Source: Halorussus ruber (GTDB taxonomy: Archaea; Halobacteriota; Halobacteria; Halobacteriales; Haladaptataceae). Taken from it: a stretch of 64,000 nucleotides of DNA. The stretch is taken from contig NZ_SBIT01000002.1 of assembly GCF_004765785.1 (NCBI RefSeq), positions 186,001-250,000 of the forward strand, in the 5' to 3' direction. The notes below the pieces were generated by a model. It made no database searches. It had not been told where the DNA came from and was given only the letters and a program-made list of their open reading frames with translations. A program made the translations under genes and the position numbers. This document shows positions 18,403-27,072 of the stretch, in pieces. Within the stretch, counting starts at the first letter, position 1. Each line of letters starts with the position of its first letter.

Positions 18403-20658
18403 ATGGTCCCCAGAGAAACAGGTCGGCGGGAGTTCCTCCTCGGGGCGGGCGCGGCCGGAGTCGGTGCCACCATCGACGGCAAGCACGCCGCGTCCGGCCT
18501 CGGAGCGCCCGCGGTGAGTGTTCCGGACCTCGACGCCGACCACCGAGTCCGGTGGGAGTTCGAGGCGGACACCGAGGAGTCATTCGTCTACCCCGTCGCC
18601 AGCGCCGACGGCGCGGTGTTCACCTACGTCCGCCGACACGGGTCCGAGGCGGACACTCGTGACGCCGTGTACGCCTTCGAGAGAGAGACCGGCGAGACGC
18701 GCTGGAAGCGCGAGACGAACGACTTGCCGGTCGTCAGAACCACCTCGGCCAATCGCATCTACCTCCGCGGCGAGCAGGGCCTCCAAGCGCTCGACACGGC
18801 CGACGGGTCCGTGAAGTGGAGATACGACTTGGAAGACATCCGACTGCGCGAGTTCGTGGTCGGCGAGGGCATCGCCGTCGGAGCGTTCGGAAGCGGACTT
18901 ATCGCGTTCAACGCAGAAGACGGCACCGAGCGGTGGCGAATCCCGCTCGGCGACGGACCACAGCAATCGGAGACGCCGGGCGTCTCGAACCGAGTTCGCG
19001 GGTTGACCGTCGCGGGCGACGCCCTCTACTTCGGGAACACCGAGGAGTTCACCGCGCTCTCGCTGGCCGACGGCGAGCGACGCTGGTACGCCCCAATCGA
19101 GGAGGACATCGCGTGGCCCGGCGCGGTCCGCGACGGCCTGCTGGTCGGGTGGTCGGACGGCGCGGTCTACGGCGTCGAAGTCGAGAGCGGGCAGCGCCGG
19201 TTCCGGACAGAGGTCGGCCACGTCCGCGCTCACGACAGCGGCGGCACCGTCGGCGAGCGCGCCGCCTACGTCTGGGGCGACCGATTCACCGCCGTCGACC
19301 TCCGGACCGGCGGGAAGCGCTGGACCTACACCGCCGACGGAACCGAGTCGGGTCCCAGCGACGGACGCGGCTCCTCGCCCGTCGTCGGCGACGGTCTGGT
19401 GTTCACCTCCACGGGCGAGGAGAGCGTGGTCGCGCTCGACGCCGATTCGGGCCGCGAGCGCTGGCAGTTCGACAGCGAGACCGCGTTCGGCCGCTGGGGC
19501 GAAGTCCGGAACGGGTTCGTCTACGTCACCGGACCCCACCGAATCCACGCCCTCGAAGCCGGTTCCGGCCGCGAGCAGTGGTCGCTCGAAATCGGCGACG
19601 AGAACGACACGACGTGGGCCATCGCGTTCGGCGACTCCGTCTTCGTCGGCACCCGGAACGGGCGACTCTACGCCGTCGACCCGCCGTCCCGGCTCGTGAC
19701 CGCGCCGGTCGAGACCGCCACCGAGTTCGCCACCACCTCGTCCGGGTTGGGGCTGCTCGGCCTCCTCGGCGCGGGCCTGCTGGGCGTCGGCTACCGCCAC
19801 GCCAAGCGCCGAGCGAGCGCCACCGACCGAGACGCGGACCTCGAACTCGGCCGCCTCGCGCGCCTCGACAGCGGGCCGCTCACCGAGACGTACCTGAAGC
19901 GCGTCCAGACCCCCGACGGACCCGAGTTGGTCGCCGAGACGCGACTGTCCGACTCGGCGGGGCCAGACGCCCGGCGCGCAGTCGCCGCGGCCGTCGAGAA
20001 CTGGGCCGCCCTCGACGCCGCCAGCCCCGCGAGCGGACTCCTCCCGGTCCGCGACTACGGCACCGACCCAGAACCGTGGTTCGAGACGCCCTACCTCTCC
20101 GGCGGGTCGCTCGCCGACTCGTGGCCCCGCTCGTACCGCGAGCGCGTCGAAGTCGCCTCGGCGGTCGCACGGGCGCTCCACGCCGCCCACCGCGAGGAGG
20201 TCGTCCACGGCAGGCTCGCGCCCCGACACGTCCTCCGAGGTGGCGCGGACGACGCGAACAGACGGCGCGTCGGCGACCCCGAGGTCCGCGTCGGCGGGTG
20301 GTTCCTCGCAGACGCACTCGACGAAGTCCGCGAGGACTCGGACCCCTACGCGCCGCCCGAGGTTCGAAACGGTGGCGAGAGCGCGAACTCCGTCGCTGGC
20401 GACGTGTACCGCGTCGGCGCGCTGGCCGCCCATCTGCTCACGGGCGAAGTTCCCGGTCCCTCCTCCGAGGCCGAAGTAGAGTCCGGTCCCAAATCTGAAC
20501 TGGGCTCCAGTTCCGAGTCCGGGAGTCCGGCGACTGCCGGACTTCCGGACGAACTCGCCGCGGTGCTGACCCGGGCGCTGGCGGACGACCCCGAGGCCCG
20601 CCACGACTCGGCGCTGGCCTTCGACGACGAGTTCCGGTGGGCGGCGCTGGACCGCTAG
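18403..20658 (+). CDS. PQQ-type beta-propeller / transmembrane / pseudokinase fusion
   Basis: 751 residues. The N-terminus has a Tat-like RREFLLGAG signal. Residues about 40-430 form a PQQ-like propeller with repeated blades (YAFERETGETRWKRE, LQALDTADGSVKWRY, VALDADSGRERWQF, HALEAGSGREQWSL). One helix follows (LGLLGLLGAGLLGVGYRHA, about 450-468). The C-terminal cytoplasmic part (about 480-745) resembles a protein kinase: ALHAAHREEVVHGRLAPRHVL occupies the HRD-loop place and SDPYAPPEV the APE place. The catalytic HRD Asp and the DFG motif are absent, so phosphotransfer is unlikely. It probably senses an extracellular signal and binds a partner or nucleotide inside; this is inferred. Confidence 0.82.
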   Translation: MVPRETGRREFLLGAGAAGVGATIDGKHAASGLGAPAVSVPDLDADHRVRWEFEADTEESFVYPVASADGAVFTYVRRHGSEADTRDAVYAFERETGETRWKRETNDLPVVRTTSANRIYLRGEQGLQALDTADGSVKWRYDLEDIRLREFVVGEGIAVGAFGSGLIAFNAEDGTERWRIPLGDGPQQSETPGVSNRVRGLTVAGDALYFGNTEEFTALSLADGERRWYAPIEEDIAWPGAVRDGLLVGWSDGAVYGVEVESGQRRFRTEVGHVRAHDSGGTVGERAAYVWGDRFTAVDLRTGGKRWTYTADGTESGPSDGRGSSPVVGDGLVFTSTGEESVVALDADSGRERWQFDSETAFGRWGEVRNGFVYVTGPHRIHALEAGSGREQWSLEIGDENDTTWAIAFGDSVFVGTRNGRLYAVDPPSRLVTAPVETATEFATTSSGLGLLGLLGAGLLGVGYRHAKRRASATDRDADLELGRLARLDSGPLTETYLKRVQTPDGPELVAETRLSDSAGPDARRAVAAAVENWAALDAASPASGLLPVRDYGTDPEPWFETPYLSGGSLADSWPRSYRERVEVASAVARALHAAHREEVVHGRLAPRHVLRGGADDANRRRVGDPEVRVGGWFLADALDEVREDSDPYAPPEVRNGGESANSVAGDVYRVGALAAHLLTGEVPGPSSEAEVESGPKSELGSSSESGSPATAGLPDELAAVLTRALADDPEARHDSALAFDDEFRWAALDR

Positions 20659-20951
20659 CGGGCCGCGACGGCGACGTAGCACGCCGCGACCACGACGCAC
20701 CCGACGCCCGAGAAGAAGGTCGTCGCGCCCCACGCCAGCGGCGTGAGCGACGCGACCTGCTTCTGAGAGGCGGCTCTGCGCCTCCTCGCGTCGAGGTAGA
20801 CCAGCGTGGCGAGCGCCAGCGGCGCGAGGACCGCCGCGGCGACCACGCCGAGTGATTCGAGGGCGAGAGCGAGCGATTCGGGAGTCAGGGCGAGCGGTTC
20901 GAGGACCGAGGCGAGTACTTCGAGGGTGGGGACGAGGGTCGAGGCCGACAT
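20655..20951 (-). CDS. Small membrane protein, unknown
   Basis: 98 residues with two hydrophobic stretches (SLGVVAAAVLAPLALATLVYL and TTFFSGVGCVVVAACYVAV) on either side of a basic loop DARRRRAASQK. It overlaps the end of the PQQ-pseudokinase gene by 4 bp in the opposite orientation. The N-terminal 30 residues are a Leu/Glu-rich near-repeat (LEVLASVLEPLALTPESLALALESL). No family recognised; coding status rests on composition and membrane pattern. Confidence 0.5.
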   Translation of the reverse strand: MSASTLVPTLEVLASVLEPLALTPESLALALESLGVVAAAVLAPLALATLVYLDARRRRAASQKQVASLTPLAWGATTFFSGVGCVVVAACYVAVAAR

Positions 20952-21029
20952 GGACCCCTTTGTTCCAAGCGAAACCCCATTGTTATTGGTTGGTTACTGG
21001 GGCGAGAGCCGCGTCGAAGGTAAAGGAAA

Positions 21030-21620
21030 TCAGAAGTCGCCCAGCTGGGACTGGCCGTTCGAGTCGCCGTCGGCCATCGCGGCGGCCTTGTCGAGGGCGG
21101 CGTCTAAGGTCTCCTCCTGACTGCGGTCGTAGAGGGTCGCGGCGGGGTGGACGCAAATCAACACGTCGCGGACCGCGCCGCCGAGTTCGGCCTGCTCGAT
21201 GCTCCCGGCCTCCTTGGTCACCGCCACGTCGCGGTCCAGCAGGTGCTGGCTGGGGACCTTCCCGAGCGTGATGATGAGTTCAGGGTCCACCTGCTCGATT
21301 TCGCTTTCGAGGTAGGGAAAGCAGTTGTCCAACTCCTCTCCGGTCGGGTCGCGGTTCTCGGGCGGGCGACACCGGACGCAGTTGGTGATGCGCACGTCCT
21401 GTCGGGCCAGCCCTCGGTCGCGCAACTTGTCGTCCAGAATCGTCCCGCTCCGGCCGACGAAGGGTTCGCCTTCCCTGTCTTCCTGTTCGCCGGGTCCCTC
21501 GCCGACGAACACCACGTCTGCGTCCGCCGGGCCGGTGCCGTTGACGATTCGGCTCCGACAATCGACCAACTCGGGGCACTTCGTGCAGTCGGTCACTTCG
21601 AGTCCGTCCATTTCTCCCAT
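21030..21620 (-). CDS. Type-4 uracil-DNA glycosylase
   Basis: 196 residues. It removes uracil from DNA to start base-excision repair. The family's FeS cysteines are visible: CTKC (residues 10-13) and CVRC within TNCVRCRPPENRDP, with a further Cys at the VLICVHPAATL site. The active-site loop is GEGPGEQEDREGEPFVGRSG, and the minor-groove motif is HPAATLY. ATG 21620 (MGEMDGLEV) is the start; the longer frame to 21716 has no family similarity. The C-terminus has a short Asp/Ser/Gln tail. Archaea often use this enzyme with the DNA polymerase's uracil read-ahead. Confidence 0.92.
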   Translation of the reverse strand: MGEMDGLEVTDCTKCPELVDCRSRIVNGTGPADADVVFVGEGPGEQEDREGEPFVGRSGTILDDKLRDRGLARQDVRITNCVRCRPPENRDPTGEELDNCFPYLESEIEQVDPELIITLGKVPSQHLLDRDVAVTKEAGSIEQAELGGAVRDVLICVHPAATLYDRSQEETLDAALDKAAAMADGDSNGQSQLGDF

Positions 21621-21757
21621 GCGAGGAGGGTTCGGGGTGGCGGTATTAAGAATCGGCGGCCTCGGACAAAATGTCACCCCCAAGTCCAATAAAGTACGAG
21701 TCGCCCATTCGTTCATTCGCGGCGTACCAATCAGGGTAAATCAATTTTTAGAGGGTC

Positions 21758-22138
21758 TTATTCGAAATAGTCCTTCTTCAGGTAGAGATAAGAAGCAAAC
21801 ACAATAGTAAGGACCGTTCTTGTTCCAAAAGTGGACAACTCGATCTCGTTCGTCAAGAAACTTGAGAAGGTGTAAAGGAAAGCAAGGAAGTGAATGAAAA
21901 GAGTAACAGTCCAAGCCCAGTGTTTCAATTTCCAGAGATAATATATGAGGATTAATGAAAGGATTGGTACGGGCGTGTAAATCCACATCGCAGGGTCTGT
22001 TGAAAGTAGGAGAACGAGAACGGCAAGCCATCCAACTGTGTACAGTCCAATATACAGTTTCAGACCTTGTGGCCGAGCTTTCGGCTTTCTACGCCCTTTT
22101 GGCTCCTCTACTTGCTCCGTATGAGAATGATCTGGCAT
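21758..22138 (-). CDS. Hypothetical four-helix membrane protein in an AT-rich patch
   Basis: 126 residues. A charged N-tail (HTEQVEEPKGRRKPKARP) is followed by about four hydrophobic helices (LYIGLYTVGWLAVLVLLL, PVPILSLILIYYLW, WTVTLFIHFLAFLYTF, VLTIVFASYLYL). Base composition is clearly more AT-rich than the core genes, suggesting acquisition. It stands alone between UDG and the split secreted-protein gene. No family is recognised. Confidence 0.6.
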   Translation of the reverse strand: MPDHSHTEQVEEPKGRRKPKARPQGLKLYIGLYTVGWLAVLVLLLSTDPAMWIYTPVPILSLILIYYLWKLKHWAWTVTLFIHFLAFLYTFSSFLTNEIELSTFGTRTVLTIVFASYLYLKKDYFE

Positions 22139-22211
22139 GACCCATATTAGTATTCATTTTAACATATGCCTTTTCCCCAAACCCTCAGGAAAATGCCGGA
22201 AATTACAATAG

Positions 22212-23471
22212 TTACTGAGTAGAATGAAGTCCGAGATTGGATGGCTCAAATTCAGCATGTCCCCCAGCAGGAACGTGGATCTTCCACTCCATCGCATTCT
22301 TTGCTAGGTACTCAATAGACGTACTTGGCGTAGAGAATTCCTGATTGATAGTGACATCAACACTCTCGTCTTTAGGAATTTCAATCCTAAAGGCGTCGAT
22401 TTGTAATATCATTGCTTGGAGATCGCAAAAGTCATATCTCATAGTGACCTTGTTTATCTGAGAATCAGTATAGTATTCACAGGCAGAGCCGTCATTCTGA
22501 AGGATTTCGATAGCATCAACCAGAGTAAGGAAATCTCCAAGGATGGGAACCTCGCCTAGAGCCAAAATAAACAGATCCCAAAGTCCCTGGTTTTCCTCTT
22601 TCTCGTTCAACTTGTTTCCATCCACTGCTTTGTCTTTCACTTCCTGGCTTGTTGCCCACTCGTGCCAATTGTCGGACTTCCATTGCTCCCAGTCCTCACC
22701 TTTGAGATTACCTGCATACGAACGCTGGTCGTTCCAGTACAGGTATTGATTGCTGGAATCAGCCATGTTATTCACGTCCATCGTCACTTCAATTTGTTCC
22801 ATTAGCTCCCGGAGCCCAACCTCGTCTTTCGACGGGTTCGTTACGTCTTCTTCAACAACGTAAGCATGAGCAAGTGAACCGACGACGAAGTAATGTACGT
22901 ACTCGTCTGAACCAAGGGGATCCCGTCCATCGTAATCCAAGAAGAAATTGAAATCCTGCATGACGTCAACTGAATCACTGTCCGCATCGTCCCGTTGAGT
23001 GTCCGACTTATTCACGATCCCCCATCCACCGCTATGGTACTCAAACTCTCCAACGTTGACGTGATCAATAAAGACTCCTTCAGTAGAGTCACCAAAGTAC
23101 CCATCAAACCCGATACCCCCACTTGTCCAAGTCAAATCTGAACCCTGTACGGTAGCCAACGTATTATCCTTCAAATCGTAGATCTCGACCCTCTGAGTAC
23201 CGTCTGATTGCCAGTCAATTTCGGCCCAGTACCACGCGTCTTGAGACATGGACAAGTTATTCGAACTGTCCAAAACAGTACCATCACCGTTCTGGTACTT
23301 GAACAAGTAGACATCCCCTGAAACTGGTTTGATTTTTACGTAGTAACGGTCGTCGTGACCTTGGACACCCCATGAAATGTTGAAATTATCTGCGCCACCG
23401 GTTGGCATGAAGTAGCAACCCAGTGTATCACCAGCAGACGGGGAGTTCTGAAGTCCCGACGTGCTTATCAT
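22212..23471 (-). pseudogene. 3' part of a secreted two-domain protein, separated by an in-frame TGA
   Basis: 419 codons beginning in the middle of a beta-sandwich domain. GDTLGCYFMPTGGADNFNI and DDRYYVKIKPVSGDVYLF line up with GDTITCWIRGANATENVNV and DDHYYVKINMEKS in the preceding frame, and YWAEIDWQSDGTQRVEIYD with WYKLEIKWTDGSPNTHDVT. A further 220 residues (from about 200) include an acidic segment and two Cys near the end, without a recognised family. It is in the same frame as the frame ending at 23484; only the TGA at 23484-23486 and four codons lie between. No promoter or signal peptide of its own is seen. Confidence 0.6.
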
Positions 23472-23483
23472 TTCAGTATTATC

Positions 23484-24455
23484 TCAACTAATCTTTAAAC
23501 CTCGGCGACCGTTATAGACTCCTCCTAGCTCGTTCGGACCAGAGTATTCTGACGCCTTGATTATCTCTGCTCCTGTTTCACCTCTATCAAAGTCGAAAGG
23601 TGAAAGACCGAGTGCCTTGTTGAAGTTCGCTACAGTTTGATATTTACCGATTGGACCAGAACTACCGGTGGTCGCGTAGTCGAACTGCGCCGTCTCACTT
23701 GACGATCCAAGGTACGCGGAGTACCCGAATCCACGCCCCTCAAAGTTGGGGTCGGCGCTGTCGCTCCCGTCGTAGGTGAACGACGCCAGAGAATTCCCGT
23801 TCTGGTCGTACAGCGTCACGTCGTGTGTGTTGGGCGACCCGTCGGTCCACTTTATTTCGAGTTTGTACCACGTGTTCGTCGAGAACGAGGGGTCCTCCGC
23901 CGCAGTCGTTAACCACGTGGCACTCCCGTCGTTGACCACGCCCATGCCGAGGAGACTCTTTTCCATGTTTATCTTCACGTAGTAGTGGTCGTCCCGGCCA
24001 TCGCCGTCCACCGCGCCGTAGTTGACATTCACGTTCTCGGTAGCGTTCGCACCTCGAATCCAGCACGTGATCGTGTCCCCGACTTGTGGATACGACGTCA
24101 AGTCGTTGCCATCGTCGTCGTAGGAAATCATCTTGGTATCTCCTTCACCGAGCGTGAGGACGCTATCGCTCGCGTCACCGGTTGCTTTCGTCGATACGGT
24201 GTCGAGACTCGCGTTCGATTCCCCGAACTCGAAATAGTAGTGGTCTTTCATCTCCGAAATGGAACCGTAGTCGAAGTCCGCGAAGACCGCTCCACTTGCC
24301 GCCTGCGCGGGCATCGTTACCTCCGAACTCAACGCCCCTGTCCCAAGCCCGGCTCCGACTCCCGACCCGGCCATTCCGGCCAACTTGAGGTAGGTTCGGC
24401 GGTCGAAAGTCTCAGTCGTCGTTTTGCTGGATTCGCGGGAATTTTTCTCAGACAT
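23484..24455 (-). CDS. Tat-exported protein with LamG/concanavalin-like domain (5' part of split gene)
   Basis: About 323 residues from ATG 24455 (MSEKNSRESSK). The Tat signal is FDRRTYLKLAGMAGSGVGAG with a cut near PAQAASG. Residues about 65-265 form a jelly-roll lectin-like domain (DDHYYVKINMEKS, WYKLEIKWTDGSPNTHDVTLYDQ, GRGFGYSAYLGSSS). It then enters the start of a second such domain (GPNELGGVYNGRRGLKIS) and stops at TGA. The gene therefore looks like the front of a longer protein continued in 22212-23471. Exported glycan binding or adhesion is a family-level guess. GC content falls through the gene toward its 3' side. Confidence 0.65.
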   Translation of the reverse strand: MSEKNSRESSKTTTETFDRRTYLKLAGMAGSGVGAGLGTGALSSEVTMPAQAASGAVFADFDYGSISEMKDHYYFEFGESNASLDTVSTKATGDASDSVLTLGEGDTKMISYDDDGNDLTSYPQVGDTITCWIRGANATENVNVNYGAVDGDGRDDHYYVKINMEKSLLGMGVVNDGSATWLTTAAEDPSFSTNTWYKLEIKWTDGSPNTHDVTLYDQNGNSLASFTYDGSDSADPNFEGRGFGYSAYLGSSSETAQFDYATTGSSGPIGKYQTVANFNKALGLSPFDFDRGETGAEIIKASEYSGPNELGGVYNGRRGLKIS

Positions 24456-24487
24456 CGGGAGCAAAAATACGGGCATACATATTAGTT

Positions 24488-24506
24488 AATTTCTAGTTAT
24501 AGAATT
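24488..24506. repeat. AT palindrome upstream of the Tat-protein gene
   Basis: AATTTCTAGTTATAGAATT is a near-perfect inverted repeat (one mismatch) resembling the 3961-3980 palindrome. It is 33-51 nt before the ATG at 24455, so here it is at a promoter rather than a 3' end. Confidence 0.4.
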
Positions 24507-24628
24507 AAAATAACAGTATATTTTTATTATATTTGAGCTATTATCTTGGGGTGCGAACCGAGGAAGGCCATCGATAGCAGTTGCTCTCTTTCAAGTGCAC
24601 CACCGCACCTACTCTCCCCGAACCACGG

Positions 24629-25189
24629 CTAGTCGCCTTCTCGCCGCAACTCGTCGCCCGCTCTGGCCGCCAGCCTCGCCACCCGAAGCGGTTCGGGCCG
24701 ACCGCCCTCGGGCGTGAAGGCCCGAACTGCGTCCCGAGCCTCGCTCGGGTCCACTCCCACCGAACGCACGAAGACGGTCTGGTCGTTGAGGGCGAGGCGC
24801 TCGCGGGGCGGCTGACGGTCGAGAATCTCGGTTCGGGCGCGTAATTCCTCCCCCTCGAACTCGGCTTCAAGGGCTTCGGTCAGGCCGGGACTCTCCTCGA
24901 ACGTGACCGAGATTACGGGGCGGTCGAGTTCGTCGGCGAGGCGGCGCAGGTCCACGACGTTGTACCACGCCAGCGCGATGCCAGCGACGAAGACGTATCT
25001 CACGTCCTCTCGGCCGAGTCTCGAAAAAAGGTCAGCGATTGCATCGGTGGCGTCCAGTCCGCCGACGGTGCAGGTCTCGTAGGCGAAGCCATCGGTGACG
25101 CGACTCGCGCGAGTGACGACGCCTGCGAGCGTGCTACGACGTTCCCGATACGATTCGGCGACTCCGAGCGCACGGACGCCGGACTTCAC
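24629..25189 (-). CDS. DUF99 family protein (endonuclease dU-like)
   Basis: 186 residues of the DUF99/UPF0215 family, related to endonuclease V. Marks are VRALGVAESYRERRSTLAGVV, VFVAGIALAWYNVVDL and RPVISVTFEESPGL. Some members cleave DNA at deoxyuridine; repair is a family-level inference and the active-site Asp pattern cannot be verified by eye. The stop is 2 bp from the start of no other gene, and the DUF5786 gene upstream ends 1 bp before this start, so the two are probably co-transcribed. Confidence 0.85.
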   Translation of the reverse strand: MKSGVRALGVAESYRERRSTLAGVVTRASRVTDGFAYETCTVGGLDATDAIADLFSRLGREDVRYVFVAGIALAWYNVVDLRRLADELDRPVISVTFEESPGLTEALEAEFEGEELRARTEILDRQPPRERLALNDQTVFVRSVGVDPSEARDAVRAFTPEGGRPEPLRVARLAARAGDELRREGD

Positions 25190-25190
25190 G

Positions 25191-25373
25191 TCAGGCTTCT
25201 TCGTCTTTGATGTCTTTCAGGCGGTCGAGGAGTTCGTCGTTCGACGCGCCGATTTCGAAGTCCACGCTACCTTCGTGGGAGTTCTCTTCTGTTGATACAC
25301 CGCTGTCGTCGTCCAGGTCAGCGTCGTAATCCTGGTTGTCCTGTTCGGACTCGTCGTAGCTCCCAAATCCCAT
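25191..25373 (-). CDS. DUF5786-type small acidic protein
   Basis: 60 residues, beginning MGFGSYDESEQ, a start strongly conserved among haloarchaeal proteins of this type. It is rich in Asp and Glu, with a C-terminal amphipathic helix NDELLDRLKDIKDEE. Function unknown. ATG 25373 is preferred to the upstream start at 25391. It lies directly before the DUF99 gene and is likely in one operon with it. Confidence 0.82.
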   Translation of the reverse strand: MGFGSYDESEQDNQDYDADLDDDSGVSTEENSHEGSVDFEIGASNDELLDRLKDIKDEEA

Positions 25374-25456
25374 GTGTAGTTGTACATACACGCTTGGACC
25401 ACTAAAGTCTCCTGCCGCCCGTCAACGTTTTGAGGGGTGCGGTCGAACACCCCGGC

Positions 25457-26068
25457 ATGCAAGTTCACAACGTCACCGCCGACGCGGAGACGTTCACCTG
25501 CAACGCCTATCTCGCCGAGGGCGACCGGACGGTGCTGGTCGACGCCGGAAGCATGCCCGGCGTGGTCGATGTTATCGCGGACCACGTAGACGACGTGGAC
25601 GCGGTCGTCCTGACCCACCAGCACGGCGACCACGTCGCCGAACTCGACACCGTGCTGGACGCCTACGACCCAGACTTGCTCTGCTACGACGACCACCCGC
25701 GCCGGACCCGGAAAATCGAGGACAGCGACACCGTCGAAATCGGCGACGAGGAGTTCGAGGCGGTCTACTCGCCGGGCCACGCCGACGACCACCTCGCCTT
25801 TATCAGCGATTCCGCCATCTTCAGCGGCGACGTGGTCGTCTACAACGACGGCGCGTTCGACGACGGGAGTTTCGGCCGGACCGACATGACCGGCCAGTCC
25901 CGCGAGCGGGAAATCGAGAGCATCCGCGAGATTCTGGACCGGATGGGCGACGGCGTCGAGTCGATGTACGCCGGGCACGGCGACGAGTTCCACGGCGACG
26001 TGCGCGAAGTCGTCGAGCGCGCGCTGGAGCGGGCCGAGCGCCGCGAACCCAAGTATCCCGAGGAGTGA
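25457..26068 (+). CDS. MBL-fold metallo-hydrolase
   Basis: 203 residues of the metallo-beta-lactamase fold. The metal motif THQHGDH occupies about residues 54-60; later ligands are the His in SPGHADDHLAF, the Asp in FSGDVVVYND, and the His in YAGHGDEFH. Glyoxalase II-like or general hydrolase; substrate unknown. ATG 25457 (MQVHNVTADAETFTCNAYL) fits the family start. Divergent from the DUF5786 gene. Confidence 0.88.
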   Translation: MQVHNVTADAETFTCNAYLAEGDRTVLVDAGSMPGVVDVIADHVDDVDAVVLTHQHGDHVAELDTVLDAYDPDLLCYDDHPRRTRKIEDSDTVEIGDEEFEAVYSPGHADDHLAFISDSAIFSGDVVVYNDGAFDDGSFGRTDMTGQSREREIESIREILDRMGDGVESMYAGHGDEFHGDVREVVERALERAERREPKYPEE

Positions 26069-26149
26069 CGGACTCCGACGAGTAGCCTCTCCTCCGAGGA
26101 CCAATCGGAAATCGTTTTCACGCTCCGGCCTCCTGTCTCCAGTCTGGAA

Positions 26150-26455
26150 ATGAAAGCCCAACAGAAAGTCGCGGACTTCTTCGAAAAACACGACATGGAG
26201 GGCGAACCGGCCTACCAGATACTCGACCTCGCCTCGGAGGTCGGCGAAATCGCCAAGGACGCCGCCGACTCGACGGGCTACGGGGCCGACCCCGACGAGT
26301 TGGACGTGAAGTCCGACGAACTCGGCGACGCGCTGTTCTCGCTGCTGGCGGTCGCCGAGTCGCTGGACGTGGATGCCGACGAGGCCTTGGACGAGGCGCT
26401 GGCGAAGTACGAGGCTCGAATCGAGGAGACCGGCGACCCCGGGTCCGGCGAGTGA
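26150..26455 (+). CDS. MazG-like nucleotide pyrophosphohydrolase
   Basis: 101 residues. The all-alpha NTP-pyrophosphatase pattern is clear: LASEVGEIAKDAADS (EVGE metal ligands) and KSDELGDALFSLLAVAE (ExxD). It probably hydrolyses non-canonical or excess (d)NTPs to NMPs. It follows the MBL gene after 81 bp. Length suits single-domain haloarchaeal members. Confidence 0.85.
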   Translation: MKAQQKVADFFEKHDMEGEPAYQILDLASEVGEIAKDAADSTGYGADPDELDVKSDELGDALFSLLAVAESLDVDADEALDEALAKYEARIEETGDPGSGE

Positions 26456-26470
26456 GTCCTATTTCCCACG

Positions 26471-26653
26471 TCAGCCCTTGACGTACAGGAGCCACGGGAA
26501 GAGCAGCGCCAGCCACAGCACGATGGCGACGCCCGACTGGAGCGACCGGTGAATCGGCAGGAGCCAGCCGACTGCGATTGCCACGACCGCGGGAGCGCCG
26601 ACCACGACCAGAATCGAGGGGTCGGAGTCGGCGACGGCGTCTCGTCCGAACAT
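26471..26653 (-). CDS. Small two-helix membrane protein
   Basis: 60 residues: a short acidic head (DAVADSDPS) and two helices (ILVVVGAPAVVAIAVGWLL and VAIVLWLALLFPWLLYV). It is convergent with the MazG-like gene, 15 bp from its stop. Unknown function. Composition and pattern support coding. Confidence 0.6.
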   Translation of the reverse strand: MFGRDAVADSDPSILVVVGAPAVVAIAVGWLLPIHRSLQSGVAIVLWLALLFPWLLYVKG

Positions 26654-26782
26654 CGCTCGCGGCTACTCAGCACGCGAGGAAAGTGTTTGGGTTCCGAGGG
26701 TAGAAGTCGTCCGCCGACAAAACGACAGAGAAGTAACTAACAGGGCGTTTCCGGAGCGAGGACGAAACCGAGCGACGCCGGA

Positions 26783-26932
26783 TTAGGCGTTGCGCGGTTC
26801 CTTGCTCTTGGGCCGGAGGTTACCGTAGCCGCACTTGCGGCAGTTGTCGGCTCCGTGGGGGTTGCGAGCGTTGCACCGCATGCAGATCATCTTGTCGAGG
26901 ATTCGGGCTTCCGCCTTCTCGAAGCTAGCCAT
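26783..26932 (-). CDS. rpl40e: Large ribosomal subunit protein eL40
   Basis: 49 residues, the usual archaeal length. It starts [20 protein letters not shown] and carries a C4 zinc finger [20 protein letters not shown] basic tail ([12 protein letters not shown]) follows. It is part of the 50S ribosomal subunit. ATG 26932 is chosen although the frame is open further upstream. It stands alone. Confidence 0.95.
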   Translation of the reverse strand: MASFEKAEARILDKMICMRCNARNPHGADNCRKCGYGNLRPKSKEPRNA

Positions 26933-27072
26933 ACCGACCGGTTGGCCGTCACCGCATTTAAACCTTACAGAGTCGCCCGGCCGCCGGGCCGACTCGCGGA
27001 CCACGGAGGGCGAACTCGCATCCGGCGCAGGCGGCGACAAGCCCTAACTCCCCGTCCGACGAGTACTGGTGC

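Noticed and set aside
18050-18583. Overlapping minus-strand open frames between phnE and the PQQ gene
   Set aside because: They are Arg/Pro-rich, run through structured element E and overlap the PQQ gene start; no protein family pattern.
23484-23486. Selenocysteine or pyrrolysine recoding at the split gene
   Set aside because: Pyrrolysine uses TAG, haloarchaea are not known to insert selenocysteine at TGA, and no SECIS-like element is evident; a nonsense mutation is simpler.
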